This document shows, in pieces, positions 17,158 to 25,570 of a stretch of DNA of 64,000 bases. This DNA is from SZUA-309 sp965215995. Its GTDB lineage: Bacteria; Pseudomonadota; Gammaproteobacteria; Pseudomonadales; Azotimanducaceae. The stretch lies in the NCBI GenBank assembly GCA_965215995.1, contig OZ244128.1:992001-1056000 (forward strand). Reading direction: 5' to 3'. The position numbers and the translations under genes are program-made. Below the pieces are notes generated by a model. That model made no database searches and was not told where the DNA came from. It saw only the letters and a program-made list of their open reading frames with translations. Numbering within the stretch: the first letter of the stretch is position 1; every line of letters starts with the position of its first letter.

Positions 17158-18510
17158 TCAGTCCGCCACCGTCGCCGGAATCCAGCTGCCATGGAAGCCG
17201 CTCGGAATTCGCGGCAGATTGATAGCCGCCACCGGAGTGCTGTCCATGCTCGCTGCATCCATGATCACGAACTGGCTCGTGTCCGAGTTCGCATCGTGCA
17301 CGTAGGTCATCAGATAACCATCATCTTCGCTCTTCGGGTCCGCTGCGGGCGCAAAGACCGGCTCACCACCGACGCGGCCACGACCGAGCTCGATGTCCGT
17401 CCGCCGGCCTGTTTCTCGATCGTACTTGAGGATCGCGCCCGAGTTGCTGAGCGGGTCGCTGGGATCCGCATCAAAGGACATCCCCATCATGTAGCCGAAG
17501 CGATGCTTCAAGCCGACCACATCGTCCGCCACCCGCGGGAACTCGGCTGAACGATCGTCTATCTGCTCTTCTTTGACCTTTCCAGACTTCATGTCGATGG
17601 TCCAGCGCCAGAGCACGGGCGGCGGAAAGTCCATGGAGGAGTCGCGCCAGATGTGCTCGAAGCGTGCTACATCAAGGACGATGTTGTCGCCCTGTTCGTA
17701 GCTGTTCATCGGATGAAAGACGTAGCAGGGGTTGATGTCGAACCACTTGCAGTCCGCGTCCGTCCCGGCACGCGGCATCACGCCCAGCCGTGCCGGATAG
17801 CCGTCATCCCAGCGGATCGGCATGTCGCCACTCATCGCCAGTTCCAGGTTGAACACCGCCGGCAGGTCCATGAAGATCACGTAGTTCCTGGTGACGTTGA
17901 AGTCATGCATCATCGTCGGGCCGCCAACGGTGATGTTTTCCGTCTGCACCAGCTCGCCGTCCGCGGAAACACGCAGATAGCGGAGGTACGGCTCAAAGGC
18001 AGAGTATCCGAAGGCAAGCATCTCACCGGTGACCGGACAGATCTTCGGATGCGCCGTGAACGACCCCTTGAGCGCGCCGCCGAAATCAGTGGGTCCCACC
18101 GTGTCCAGGTTGCCATCGATCACGTACGGGAAGTGACCTTCTTCCAGCGCCAGAATCTTGCCCGCGTGGCCGACCACATGGGTGTTCGCCTTGGAAGACG
18201 ACATGTCCATCATCACGCTGGGATCCAGGACGTCCACGTCCGGGTTCCGGATGAACGGTGTCTGCACGTAGCGGTTCCGATACCACTGGGCTTTGCCGTC
18301 TTTCAGCCGCACGCCGTGCAGCATGCCGTCGCCGAGGAAAGGGTGAGCGCTGGTGCCACTCAACGGATTGGCACCATTGCGCACATACCGGCCGTCGAGC
18401 TCTGCGGGGATCGAGCCGGTGACCTCGAGATCGGTCAACGTCAGCTCCTCGGTGACCGGTCTGCCGTTGCCCTTAAGGTGCGATGGTGTGTCGTCTGGTA
18501 CGGCTGCCAT
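17158..18510 (-). CDS. carotenoid oxygenase family dioxygenase
   Basis: This 450-residue member of the carotenoid cleavage/lignostilbene dioxygenase family is a seven-bladed propeller with iron held by four histidines. All four are present: His154 (SFTAHPKIC), His202 (MMHDFNV), His266 (YVFHPMNS) and His440 (GFHGSW). These enzymes cleave a C=C bond in carotenoids, stilbenes or isoeugenol-type compounds. The ATG at 18510 has AGGAGG eight bases upstream and is preferred over the start 48 bases further up. It heads a reverse operon with a flavin split-barrel protein and an HCCA-isomerase-like protein, and diverges from a TetR gene. That setting fits aromatic (stilbene or lignin-type) catabolism better than carotenoid metabolism. 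Confidence 0.9.
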   Translation of the reverse strand: MAAVPDDTPSHLKGNGRPVTEELTLTDLEVTGSIPAELDGRYVRNGANPLSGTSAHPFLGDGMLHGVRLKDGKAQWYRNRYVQTPFIRNPDVDVLDPSVMMDMSSSKANTHVVGHAGKILALEEGHFPYVIDGNLDTVGPTDFGGALKGSFTAHPKICPVTGEMLAFGYSAFEPYLRYLRVSADGELVQTENITVGGPTMMHDFNVTRNYVIFMDLPAVFNLELAMSGDMPIRWDDGYPARLGVMPRAGTDADCKWFDINPCYVFHPMNSYEQGDNIVLDVARFEHIWRDSSMDFPPPVLWRWTIDMKSGKVKEEQIDDRSAEFPRVADDVVGLKHRFGYMMGMSFDADPSDPLSNSGAILKYDRETGRRTDIELGRGRVGGEPVFAPAADPKSEDDGYLMTYVHDANSDTSQFVIMDAASMDSTPVAAINLPRIPSGFHGSWIPATVAD

Positions 18511-18560
18511 GGATATGTCCTCCTGTCTGGAGTCCTCATGGTAGGCAGACTCGTGCAATT

Positions 18561-18579
18561 AATCTACCCGTGGTAGTTT
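18561..18579. promoter_or_regulatory. palindrome between carotenoid oxygenase and TetR genes
   Basis: CTACC (18564-18568) and GGTAG (18572-18576) flank a CGT spacer, and the symmetry extends to AA/TT at the outer ends. This roughly 19-bp near-palindrome sits in the 103-base divergent gap next to an AT-rich TTTAAAAT stretch. It is the natural candidate operator for the adjacent TetR-family regulator. Confidence 0.45.
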
Positions 18580-18613
18580 AAAATACCGAAGTACTCGAGC
18601 GATCACAGAAGCC

Positions 18614-19246
18614 ATGAACGTAAGCCGACCACGTGGCCGCCCCGCCGGACGCACCAGCGCGGACGGCGTTATCGCCGACCGCGAAACCCTGCTGAAGGCA
18701 GCGGAGAAACTCATCCGCCAGGAGGGACCTGCCATCTCACTCGCGGCGATTGCAGAAGCGGCAGGCGTGACAAAACCGACCCTCTATCGGGAGCTGGGTG
18801 ACAGGGACGCGCTGGTCAATGCGCTGGCCGAGCGGCTGGCCATGCGCATGGCAGACGCGACGACTCAGCTGGTTGCTGAAGCCAGAACGCCACACGAAGG
18901 ACTACGGAATCTGATTGCCGCCTATCTCCGGCTGGCGGCCAGAGACAGGCATTTGTACCTGTTCGTCACCGCCGGAGCCAACAACGAAGATCGGGTGAAG
19001 CAGTCGCTCCTGCTCGCCGATGGTGCGGTAGATCAGTTCGTCGCACCCATCGCCGCCTATCGCAGGGAGCGTGGTGCCGACCCTGAGGTAGCCACGGTCT
19101 GGTCATATGGTCTGCTGGGCGCGGTGCACTTCGTTACCCTGTGGTGGCTTCGCCAGCAGGCACCCGATATGGAAACAGTGATCGATCAGATCACCGCGCT
19201 GCTCTGGTCGGGACTCGGGCTGGAACCAGAAGGCGCCGAAGCCTGA
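18614..19246 (+). CDS. TetR family transcriptional regulator
   Basis: This 210-residue repressor-type protein has an N-terminal basic arm (RPRGRPAGRTSADG) and a helix-turn-helix at about 40-62 (ISLAAIAEAAGVTKPTLYRELGDRDALVNAL). The C-terminal ligand-binding domain is all-helical. It is transcribed divergently from the carotenoid-oxygenase operon, with a 19-bp palindrome between them, so it probably represses that operon and perhaps itself until a pathway compound binds. Confidence 0.9.
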   Translation: MNVSRPRGRPAGRTSADGVIADRETLLKAAEKLIRQEGPAISLAAIAEAAGVTKPTLYRELGDRDALVNALAERLAMRMADATTQLVAEARTPHEGLRNLIAAYLRLAARDRHLYLFVTAGANNEDRVKQSLLLADGAVDQFVAPIAAYRRERGADPEVATVWSYGLLGAVHFVTLWWLRQQAPDMETVIDQITALLWSGLGLEPEGAEA

Positions 19247-19332
19247 CGAACCTGCCAGCGTTGAAACTAAGCTCGCTGCGGCCAACACGGCCAGCTGTGC
19301 TCTAATAAGCGGTTTCATCCGGGGAGCGGCAT

Positions 19333-20628
19333 CTGAACCGTCCGAATATCTACTACGGCTACTATCTGGTGGCCGCGGCCTTCATTGCCCAGTTCGTCTC
19401 CATTGGTGTAATCAGCTACGTCCTGGGGCCATTCATGGTGCCTATGATCGAAGAGCTCGGCTGGACCCGTGCAGAGTACACCCTCAGCCGTTCCATCAGC
19501 CAGATCGTCATGGGTGTGGCCGGTTTTTTCATCGGTGCCTATGTGGACAGAATCGGTGCCCGGCCGCTGATGCTGATAGGCACCGTGGTGCTGGCCACAT
19601 CACTCGCCGCCCACGCTCTGATCAGCGAGCTCTGGCACTGGTTCCTGCTGAACGGACTGTTCGCCACCCTCGGCTGTGCCCTTATCGGCAACCTGGTGGT
19701 CAACGTCACCATGGCCAAGTGGTTCGTGGAAAAGCGTGGTCAGGTTGTCGCCTGGGCAGCGATGGGGGTCTCGCTCGGAGGGGTGATCATCACACCCGGC
19801 GCCATCTATCTGATCGATTCACTCGGATGGCGCGATGCCTGGCTGCTGCTTGCCGTGCTGTTCACTCTGCTCATGATCCCAACGGCATCCGTCATGCGAC
19901 GCGCACCCGAAGACCATGGCCTGCACCCAGACGGCCGGAGTCAGGCGGATGTGGACGGTGGCAAGGCGGTGAAGGCTGCCGCGGATCTGGCGCGTTCCAT
20001 GACCCGGGCCGAAGCTCTCCGAACCTCCACCTTCTACATGATGGTGCTCGCCTTCGGGCTCTTCGTTATCAACATCATCGTCATGCTGCTGCAAACCGTG
20101 CCCTACCTTACCGATGCAGGTTTCAGCCGCAAGCAGGCGGCCCTGGCCGTGGTGTTTGCTACCTTTCCGTCAATGATCTCGAAACCCGTCTGGGGTTATT
20201 TCATCGATCGGCTACCCGCCAAACCGCTGGCTGCCCTGGGTTCCGCAGTCACCGGTCTGGCGCTGCTGGCGGTGGTGCTTGCGGTGCAGGCAGGCGTTCT
20301 ATCGTGGATCTACACGGCTTTCGTGTTCCTTGGCCTGGGCTGGGGTGGCATGATTCCGCTGCAGGAAGTGATCTGGGCGTCTTTTTTCGGCCGACGCTAC
20401 CTCGGTGCCGTACGCAGCGCCGGACTGCCGATCACGCTCCTGATCAGCGCTGCTGCCCCGGTCCTCGTCTCTTATTATCAGGACACAACCGGAAGCTATG
20501 ACGGTGCCATCCTGGCTATCGCCGTCTGCAATCTGGTTGCAGCGGTCCTGATTCTGTTGCTGCGGCCACCGAAGAGACAGTTTGCCAACCAGGTCCCTGC
20601 AGCGGAACCTGTTAACGAACTTGTTTAG
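19333..20628 (+). CDS. MFS transporter, monocarboxylate-type
   Basis: This transporter of about 431 residues has twelve predicted helices. The N-terminus typical of monocarboxylate/oxalate-type MFS carriers, NRPNIYYGYYLVAAAF, is encoded only if translation begins at the CTG at 19333, which follows GGGGAG with a six-base spacer. The frame is open back to a TAA at 19306, and no ATG, GTG or TTG occurs before the GTG at 19369, which would cut the first helix. The cytoplasmic GAYVDRIGARPLM loop (MFS motif A) and RRAPEDHGLHPDG in the central loop support the family. It ends 12 bases before the PhlG-like hydrolase gene, and is probably the importer for that substrate or exporter of its product. Confidence 0.85.
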   Translation: MNRPNIYYGYYLVAAAFIAQFVSIGVISYVLGPFMVPMIEELGWTRAEYTLSRSISQIVMGVAGFFIGAYVDRIGARPLMLIGTVVLATSLAAHALISELWHWFLLNGLFATLGCALIGNLVVNVTMAKWFVEKRGQVVAWAAMGVSLGGVIITPGAIYLIDSLGWRDAWLLLAVLFTLLMIPTASVMRRAPEDHGLHPDGRSQADVDGGKAVKAAADLARSMTRAEALRTSTFYMMVLAFGLFVINIIVMLLQTVPYLTDAGFSRKQAALAVVFATFPSMISKPVWGYFIDRLPAKPLAALGSAVTGLALLAVVLAVQAGVLSWIYTAFVFLGLGWGGMIPLQEVIWASFFGRRYLGAVRSAGLPITLLISAAAPVLVSYYQDTTGSYDGAILAIAVCNLVAAVLILLLRPPKRQFANQVPAAEPVNELV

Positions 20629-20640
20629 GAAGGGAGCCCG

Positions 20641-21324
20641 ATGAGAGTCGAAGATACCGACAGCCTGCTGCAGCCAGGCTACGCTCCTATGGAGTCCGGG
20701 GTGATGCGGTTCGATGATGACTACGCCACGGTGTTCGCCCTGGCTCGCATGCCAGGATGCAGCGCTGCCATGGTCGAGTGGTGGTTCGGCTGGCTCGATG
20801 GTACTGAGCATTACAAGCTCTGGCACCCACGGGACCATGTGTTCTGCGACTGGGAAGATCGGACGCCAGGGCAGTACATCGGCGCCAGCCATCTGGTCCA
20901 CGAGTACCTCGGGGGAAGCGGTCCCCTGCACAAACTGCGGATCAACTTCAGAGATCCGCAGGAGTTCTTCGATCCGGGGGCCTACGCACGGCTGGACGGC
21001 GTGGCAATCTGCGCCCGTACCGGGCTCCTCGAAGCGCCGCTTGAAACCGGCTACATGATTCACTTCGTCCGCAACACGGACTACGGCTGCGAAATGCGCT
21101 CCCGCTTCTTTCTAGGGCACATTGCAAGCCGGGATCCAGGCAACCCTCTGAGCCCGGAAGACACCGCAAAGATCAGAGCAGCTGCCGTGAACGATGAGCT
21201 CACCCGCGGTCTGCACAAGCACGCAACTGAAGAGATGGGCTACCTGGCGGATCTGCTGCCGGTCCTTTATCGCCAACACAATGACAGCCTCACAGAGCGA
21301 ACCGGCGTGAATCACCACGGTTAA
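20641..21324 (+). CDS. PhlG-like C-C bond hydrolase (DAPG hydrolase family)
   Basis: This 227-residue protein resembles the DAPG hydrolase (PhlG) family, zinc enzymes that remove an acetyl group from 2,4-diacetylphloroglucinol by C-C hydrolysis. Matching segments are VEWWFGWLDGTEHYKLWHPRDHVFCDW, GYMIHFVRNTDYGCEMRSRFFLG and a C-terminal HKHATEEMGYLADLLP. The latter has His and Glu spaced as the last two zinc ligands of PhlG. AGGAAGGGAG precedes the ATG. It is translated just after an MFS carrier and faces a PQQ dehydrogenase. The real substrate may be another acylated phenol. No phl biosynthesis genes are present. Confidence 0.78.
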   Translation: MRVEDTDSLLQPGYAPMESGVMRFDDDYATVFALARMPGCSAAMVEWWFGWLDGTEHYKLWHPRDHVFCDWEDRTPGQYIGASHLVHEYLGGSGPLHKLRINFRDPQEFFDPGAYARLDGVAICARTGLLEAPLETGYMIHFVRNTDYGCEMRSRFFLGHIASRDPGNPLSPEDTAKIRAAAVNDELTRGLHKHATEEMGYLADLLPVLYRQHNDSLTERTGVNHHG

Positions 21325-21349
21325 CTATCAGCTGCCGCACGAGTCCTGT

Positions 21350-23428
21350 TCAGTCCGCGAGCCACTGGGCAGGGATGCAGACGGCAGAGCCAATCCGATC
21401 CATGAGTCTGCGCCCGAAACTCTGGGAGCTGAGCGCCTCGCTGATCACATAGCTGTGAATCGCCTGCACATCGCCTTCGTCCAGACTGTCAGCAAAGCTG
21501 GCCATCCCTCTGGCAGAAAAGACACCATCCAGCACGATCTGTGACCAGATCTCATGGACCTCGGCCGTTGAGTGGCGCAGATCCGGAATGAGGCCCGAAC
21601 TTCGCGCCCCAACGCCATGGCAGCGCACACAGTGGATCGCGTAGAGATCCCGACCCCGGTCGATGGTCGACGGATCCAGCAGGGAATCATCCACATTGAC
21701 CGTGGTCTGCCGCGCTTCCAGCTCAGGCGGCTCGGCCGCACCGTCCAGCTTGAAGGCGAGTACGTGGCCGCGGTTCTTGTTTTGCAGTGTGGTGCCGTGC
21801 CCGCCCTGAGCACCGCCGATCCCTGCCACCACCGCTACGTACTGCTCGCCGTTCACGCTGTAGCTGATCGGCGGGGCCATGATGCCCACGTTGACTGTCT
21901 GCGCCCAAAGCCGCTCACCACTCGCAGCCGCATAGGCAACCAGTTCCCCATCCGTGGTGCCCTGAAACACCAGACCCCCTGCAGTGGAGAGAATACCGGC
22001 AGGTACCCCGCCGCTGAATCGGACCTCCCAGGATACTGCCTGCTCGAGCGGGTCCCAGGCAGTCAGCCGGGTGGGCGAGCAGAATCGCGGTTGAAAACTC
22101 GGCATGTCGCGTACGAGCGCCGGGAAGTCTTCCCCCGTGTTCATGGTGTTCGGATCGTACACGTAGTCCGGGTCCGGCCTTAGCGGGTAGATGCCGTGAA
22201 TGGTCGGTATGTACACCAGCCCTGCGTCCGGGCTGTAAGACATGGGGTGCCAGTTGTGGCCACCGAAGATCGCCGGTGTGATGACCCGCTGCTGTGTGGA
22301 CCAGTCCGCCACGTCTGTTTCCACAGGTCGGCCGGTTTCCAGGTCGACGTGGCTGGCCCAGTTTGTGGGTACGTAGTTTTCCGCCGCGAGCAGCTCGCCC
22401 GTTACCCGGTCCAGCACGTAGAAGAAGCCGTTCTTCGGCGCCTGCATGAGCACACGGCGCCGCTCGCCCAGATGGTCGAGCTCGGCGAGGATCATATGCT
22501 GCGTGGCCGTGTAGTCCCAGGCATCTGCAGGCGTGGTCTGATAGTGCCAGATCAGTCGGCCGTCGTCCGGATCGACGGCGAGAATGGAGGAGACGAACAG
22601 GTTATCGCCACCGCCCGGGCTCCGCTGTGCCCGGTTGTATTGCGAGGCGTTTCCCACCCCCACATAGAGCATGTCCAGCTCCGGATCGTAAGCGAAGCTA
22701 TCCCAGACGGTGCCGCCCAAGCCGGTTTCCCACAGGGAATCCGGTGACCAGGTGCGGCGGGCGAGTTCGAGTGACGGCTGCGCCTCATCCTCCGAGGCGT
22801 CTTCAGAGGGCACGGTGTAAAACCGCCAGAGCAGGTCACCGGTCCGCTCGTCATAGGCGCCGAAGTAGCCGCGCACGCCGAACTCGGCGCCTCCATTGCC
22901 GATAATCACCATACCTTTCAGCGCACGGGGGGCACCGGTGATCGTATAGGGCTTTTCCGAGTCCGTGGTCTGAACGGACCAGTTCACTTTGCCGGTTCGA
23001 CGGTTGAGCGCGATGAGGCGACCATCCAGAGCGCCTAGAAAAACCTGCTCGCCAGACACGGCCACGCCTCGGTTCACCACATCGCAGCAGGCATCCCGGC
23101 CTTTCTCTCCAGGCACCATCGGGTCGTAGTGCCAGATGAGCTCACCGGTGACGGCATTCAAGGCCATCACCCTGCTCCAGGCCGTGCTCACATACATGAT
23201 GCCGTCGATGACGATGGGAGTGGCTTCCATGCCCCGCGTGTTGCCTGTCGCGAACTTCCAGGCAAGGCCGAGTCGATCAACCGTGTCGACACTTACCTGA
23301 TCCAGAGGGCTGAATCTCTGCTCGTCATGGGTGCGGCCATGCAGCGGCCAGTCACCAGCCAGCACGATGCTGGCAGGCAGCAACGCGGCCAGCACCAGCG
23401 CGCAGGCAGGTCGGTACTTCTGGGTCAT
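21350..23428 (-). CDS. PQQ-dependent quinohemoprotein alcohol dehydrogenase
   Basis: This 692-residue periplasmic dehydrogenase has a signal peptide (about 1-25). An eight-bladed propeller follows, with tryptophan-dock repeats and the vicinal disulfide DACCDVVNRG that stacks on PQQ. The catalytic Asp is in DAWDYTATQ. The residue two positions on is Thr rather than Asp, so this is the calcium-type and not the lanthanide-type signature. A C-terminal cytochrome c domain has CVRCH and a probable distal Met in ARGMASFADSL, making it a type II quinohemoprotein. It oxidises an alcohol or aldehyde and passes electrons to the respiratory chain. The ATG at 23428 gives a clean signal peptide. No pqq biosynthesis genes are in the window. 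Confidence 0.9.
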   Translation of the reverse strand: MTQKYRPACALVLAALLPASIVLAGDWPLHGRTHDEQRFSPLDQVSVDTVDRLGLAWKFATGNTRGMEATPIVIDGIMYVSTAWSRVMALNAVTGELIWHYDPMVPGEKGRDACCDVVNRGVAVSGEQVFLGALDGRLIALNRRTGKVNWSVQTTDSEKPYTITGAPRALKGMVIIGNGGAEFGVRGYFGAYDERTGDLLWRFYTVPSEDASEDEAQPSLELARRTWSPDSLWETGLGGTVWDSFAYDPELDMLYVGVGNASQYNRAQRSPGGGDNLFVSSILAVDPDDGRLIWHYQTTPADAWDYTATQHMILAELDHLGERRRVLMQAPKNGFFYVLDRVTGELLAAENYVPTNWASHVDLETGRPVETDVADWSTQQRVITPAIFGGHNWHPMSYSPDAGLVYIPTIHGIYPLRPDPDYVYDPNTMNTGEDFPALVRDMPSFQPRFCSPTRLTAWDPLEQAVSWEVRFSGGVPAGILSTAGGLVFQGTTDGELVAYAAASGERLWAQTVNVGIMAPPISYSVNGEQYVAVVAGIGGAQGGHGTTLQNKNRGHVLAFKLDGAAEPPELEARQTTVNVDDSLLDPSTIDRGRDLYAIHCVRCHGVGARSSGLIPDLRHSTAEVHEIWSQIVLDGVFSARGMASFADSLDEGDVQAIHSYVISEALSSQSFGRRLMDRIGSAVCIPAQWLAD

Positions 23429-23529
23429 TCGGAACCGCCATTGTGAAAAGACAGCGTGAGAAGTTAGCACGGCATACCACCTGGCTGGCACTATGAGCTG
23501 ACTGCTCTCAATCCAGCTGGAGTTTCGCC

Positions 23530-24321
23530 ATGACCGTTCCTTCTTACCCCGCCGATACGCCCAGGTCCGAAATCGCGGCTGCGTTGGCAGAGGCAGGTTG
23601 CGTGGTGGTCACGGGGCTCATGGATCCCGCACTGCGGCGGACGATCAAAGACGAGCTGGCGCCGCACATGGCATCGGCACGAGTTGTCGATGAGGATGAT
23701 CCGGAAGAATTCTATCCCGGCCGAACCCGGCGCATCACGGCCCTGGTGCAGAGATCGGCCAGCATCACCGATCACCTCATCGCCCATCCAGTAACGAAAG
23801 ATATGTGTGAGCGATTTCTCCTGCCGAACAGCGAGTATGGCTATCAGCTGCATGTGACAGCCGCGCTGGAAGTGGGCCCTGGTGCGCGAGAGCAGGTGCT
23901 GCATCGGGAAGAAGACTCTTTCACCTTCTTTCCCGTGCCGCGGCCTAACCTGATCGTCGCCAGCATGTGGGCAATCAGCGACTTCCGAGCGGATAACGGC
24001 GCAACGCTCGTGGTTCCGGGCAGTCACACCTGGCCCGGGAACCGGGTTGCTGCTCCTGAAGAGATCGAGCGAGCGGAGATGCCGGCCGGTTCTGTGTTGT
24101 TCTGGCTTGGCGGCCTGCTCCATGGTGCCGGGGCGAGCAGCGCAGAAGATTGGCGTTACGGCGTGATCCTCACCTACTCCGCCGGCTGGGTCCGCCAGGA
24201 GGAAAACCAGTACCTCAACGTGACGCCGGAACGCCTGGCAGAACTCTCACCGGAAGTGCGCAAGGTCGCAGGATTTCACATGTATCGCGCTCTTGGGCTC
24301 TACGACCCCTCCGTCCGCTGA
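23530..24321 (+). CDS. phytanoyl-CoA dioxygenase (PhyH) family protein
   Basis: This 263-residue protein is expected to be a non-heme Fe(II)/2-oxoglutarate dioxygenase of the PhyH family. The facial triad appears as His125 and Glu127 in VLHREEDSF, where most homologues have HxD, and a distal His in GGLLHGAGAS. The Arg for 2-oxoglutarate is probably the one in DWRYGVILTY. GGAG precedes the ATG. PhyH proteins hydroxylate diverse lipids and secondary metabolites. It is divergent from the PQQ dehydrogenase and upstream of a short-chain reductase on the same strand. Confidence 0.86.
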   Translation: MTVPSYPADTPRSEIAAALAEAGCVVVTGLMDPALRRTIKDELAPHMASARVVDEDDPEEFYPGRTRRITALVQRSASITDHLIAHPVTKDMCERFLLPNSEYGYQLHVTAALEVGPGAREQVLHREEDSFTFFPVPRPNLIVASMWAISDFRADNGATLVVPGSHTWPGNRVAAPEEIERAEMPAGSVLFWLGGLLHGAGASSAEDWRYGVILTYSAGWVRQEENQYLNVTPERLAELSPEVRKVAGFHMYRALGLYDPSVR

Positions 24322-24407
24322 CCCGCGGCTGGTCTGCCAAGCGTGGCGGCGATCTGGCATGCTGATTCGAAGATGAATCAGTCAGAGATCCCTTAAGGAG
24401 GAGAGTT

Positions 24408-25475
24408 ATGGCAGCTGTACCCAAGGGTGGCACCATCGCTGTCACTGGCAGTGCCGGATTTATTGGTGGCTGGGTGGTGCGTAAACTGCTGGACAAAGGC
24501 TATCGTGTGCGCGCCTGTGTGCGCGACATGAACGACCCGGAGCGCACGGGCTTTCTCAAGGCGATGCCTGGTTTCACCTCCGGTCGATTGACGCTGCACG
24601 CCGCTGATCTGAACAACGACGGCTGCTTCGATGACATCTTCGCCGGTTGCCACGGCGTCTGCCATGTCTCTCACGTGACGGACTACAACGATGCGGACTA
24701 CGTGCGTCGAGTCTGCGACCACATCATCGGCAGCATCAACCGCTCGGGCACGGTCAGTCGAGTGATCGTCACCTCGAGCATCGCTGCGATCCTGACCGAA
24801 GGCGACATCCGAGAGCTGATACGTCGCCCGGTGTTGTACGAGGATCGCAATCCGGACGAGAACCACCCCAAGCGCACGCCGGAACGAGGCCACGGCTACG
24901 CCATCGGCAAGCTGATCGCGCAACGCGCCTTTTCCGATGCGGCAGAAGAGAACGGTACCTGGGATGCCGTCACTGTCTGCCCCGCCGACAACGTGGGACC
25001 GATACAGTCCAGGCATCAGAAGAACATGGGGCCCTGGCAGCACATTATCGAAGGCATGCTGATCGGCCAGTACCCGCAGACAGAGGCGTATCGGCCGTGG
25101 ATGACCGTGGACGTGCGGGACGATGCTGAATGCCACGTGCGGCTCCTGGACAGCGTTGGCGTTGCGAACGGCGAGCGTTACATTGCCTGGTCCACGGATA
25201 CCCGCAATGTGGAAGAGGTCTGCGCAAGCATTGACCGCTTGCTGCCAGAACTCAGACACGATGCGCCCGAGGTTACAGACAACTTTCCGGACCGGGTTAA
25301 AGCCCGTGAAGCTGAGCTGCGCGGCATCTGGGCGGGTTGCGAGCTGCGCAATGATCGTATGCGCGCCGCCACGGGCATCGAGTTTCGGGATCTGGACACG
25401 TCGATCCGCGATTGCGTGGAGTCACTGATCACGATCGGCGGAGTAACACCGCGGCAGCGACCAGCATCGGCATGA
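24408..25475 (+). CDS. NAD(P)-dependent epimerase/reductase (dihydroflavonol-reductase-like)
   Basis: This 355-residue extended short-chain dehydrogenase has the nucleotide motif AVTGSAGFIGGW, followed by RVRACVRD, whose Arg pair favours NADPH. The catalytic residues are Ser in VIVTSSIAAI and Tyr-x3-Lys in GYAIGKLIA. The VCHVSHVTDYNDADYV segment and the overall pattern resemble dihydroflavonol-4-reductase/cinnamoyl-CoA-reductase relatives. AAGGAGGAGAG precedes the ATG, predicting strong translation. The stop overlaps an ATG by four bases (ATGA at 25472), the start of an apparently truncated downstream frame. Confidence 0.88.
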   Translation: MAAVPKGGTIAVTGSAGFIGGWVVRKLLDKGYRVRACVRDMNDPERTGFLKAMPGFTSGRLTLHAADLNNDGCFDDIFAGCHGVCHVSHVTDYNDADYVRRVCDHIIGSINRSGTVSRVIVTSSIAAILTEGDIRELIRRPVLYEDRNPDENHPKRTPERGHGYAIGKLIAQRAFSDAAEENGTWDAVTVCPADNVGPIQSRHQKNMGPWQHIIEGMLIGQYPQTEAYRPWMTVDVRDDAECHVRLLDSVGVANGERYIAWSTDTRNVEEVCASIDRLLPELRHDAPEVTDNFPDRVKAREAELRGIWAGCELRNDRMRAATGIEFRDLDTSIRDCVESLITIGGVTPRQRPASA

Positions 25476-25570
25476 TCGCCTTTCTCGATGGCGGCATGGG
25501 AGGAAAGCTGTCACCCGACCTGGCACCCCGGGATTCGATGACCGCCTCAGTCGCTCAGCTCGGAATCTGA
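25472..25570 (+). pseudogene. possible remnant of a coupled downstream gene
   Basis: A 32-codon frame begins at the ATG that overlaps the reductase stop (ATGA). It opens MIAFLDGGMGGKL, which resembles the LLDGGMG start of homocysteine S-methyltransferase-type proteins, then loses recognisable content. It ends at 25570, inside the 3' end of the oppositely oriented hybrid kinase gene. It could be the surviving 5' end of a gene cut off at this junction, or chance. Confidence 0.25.
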
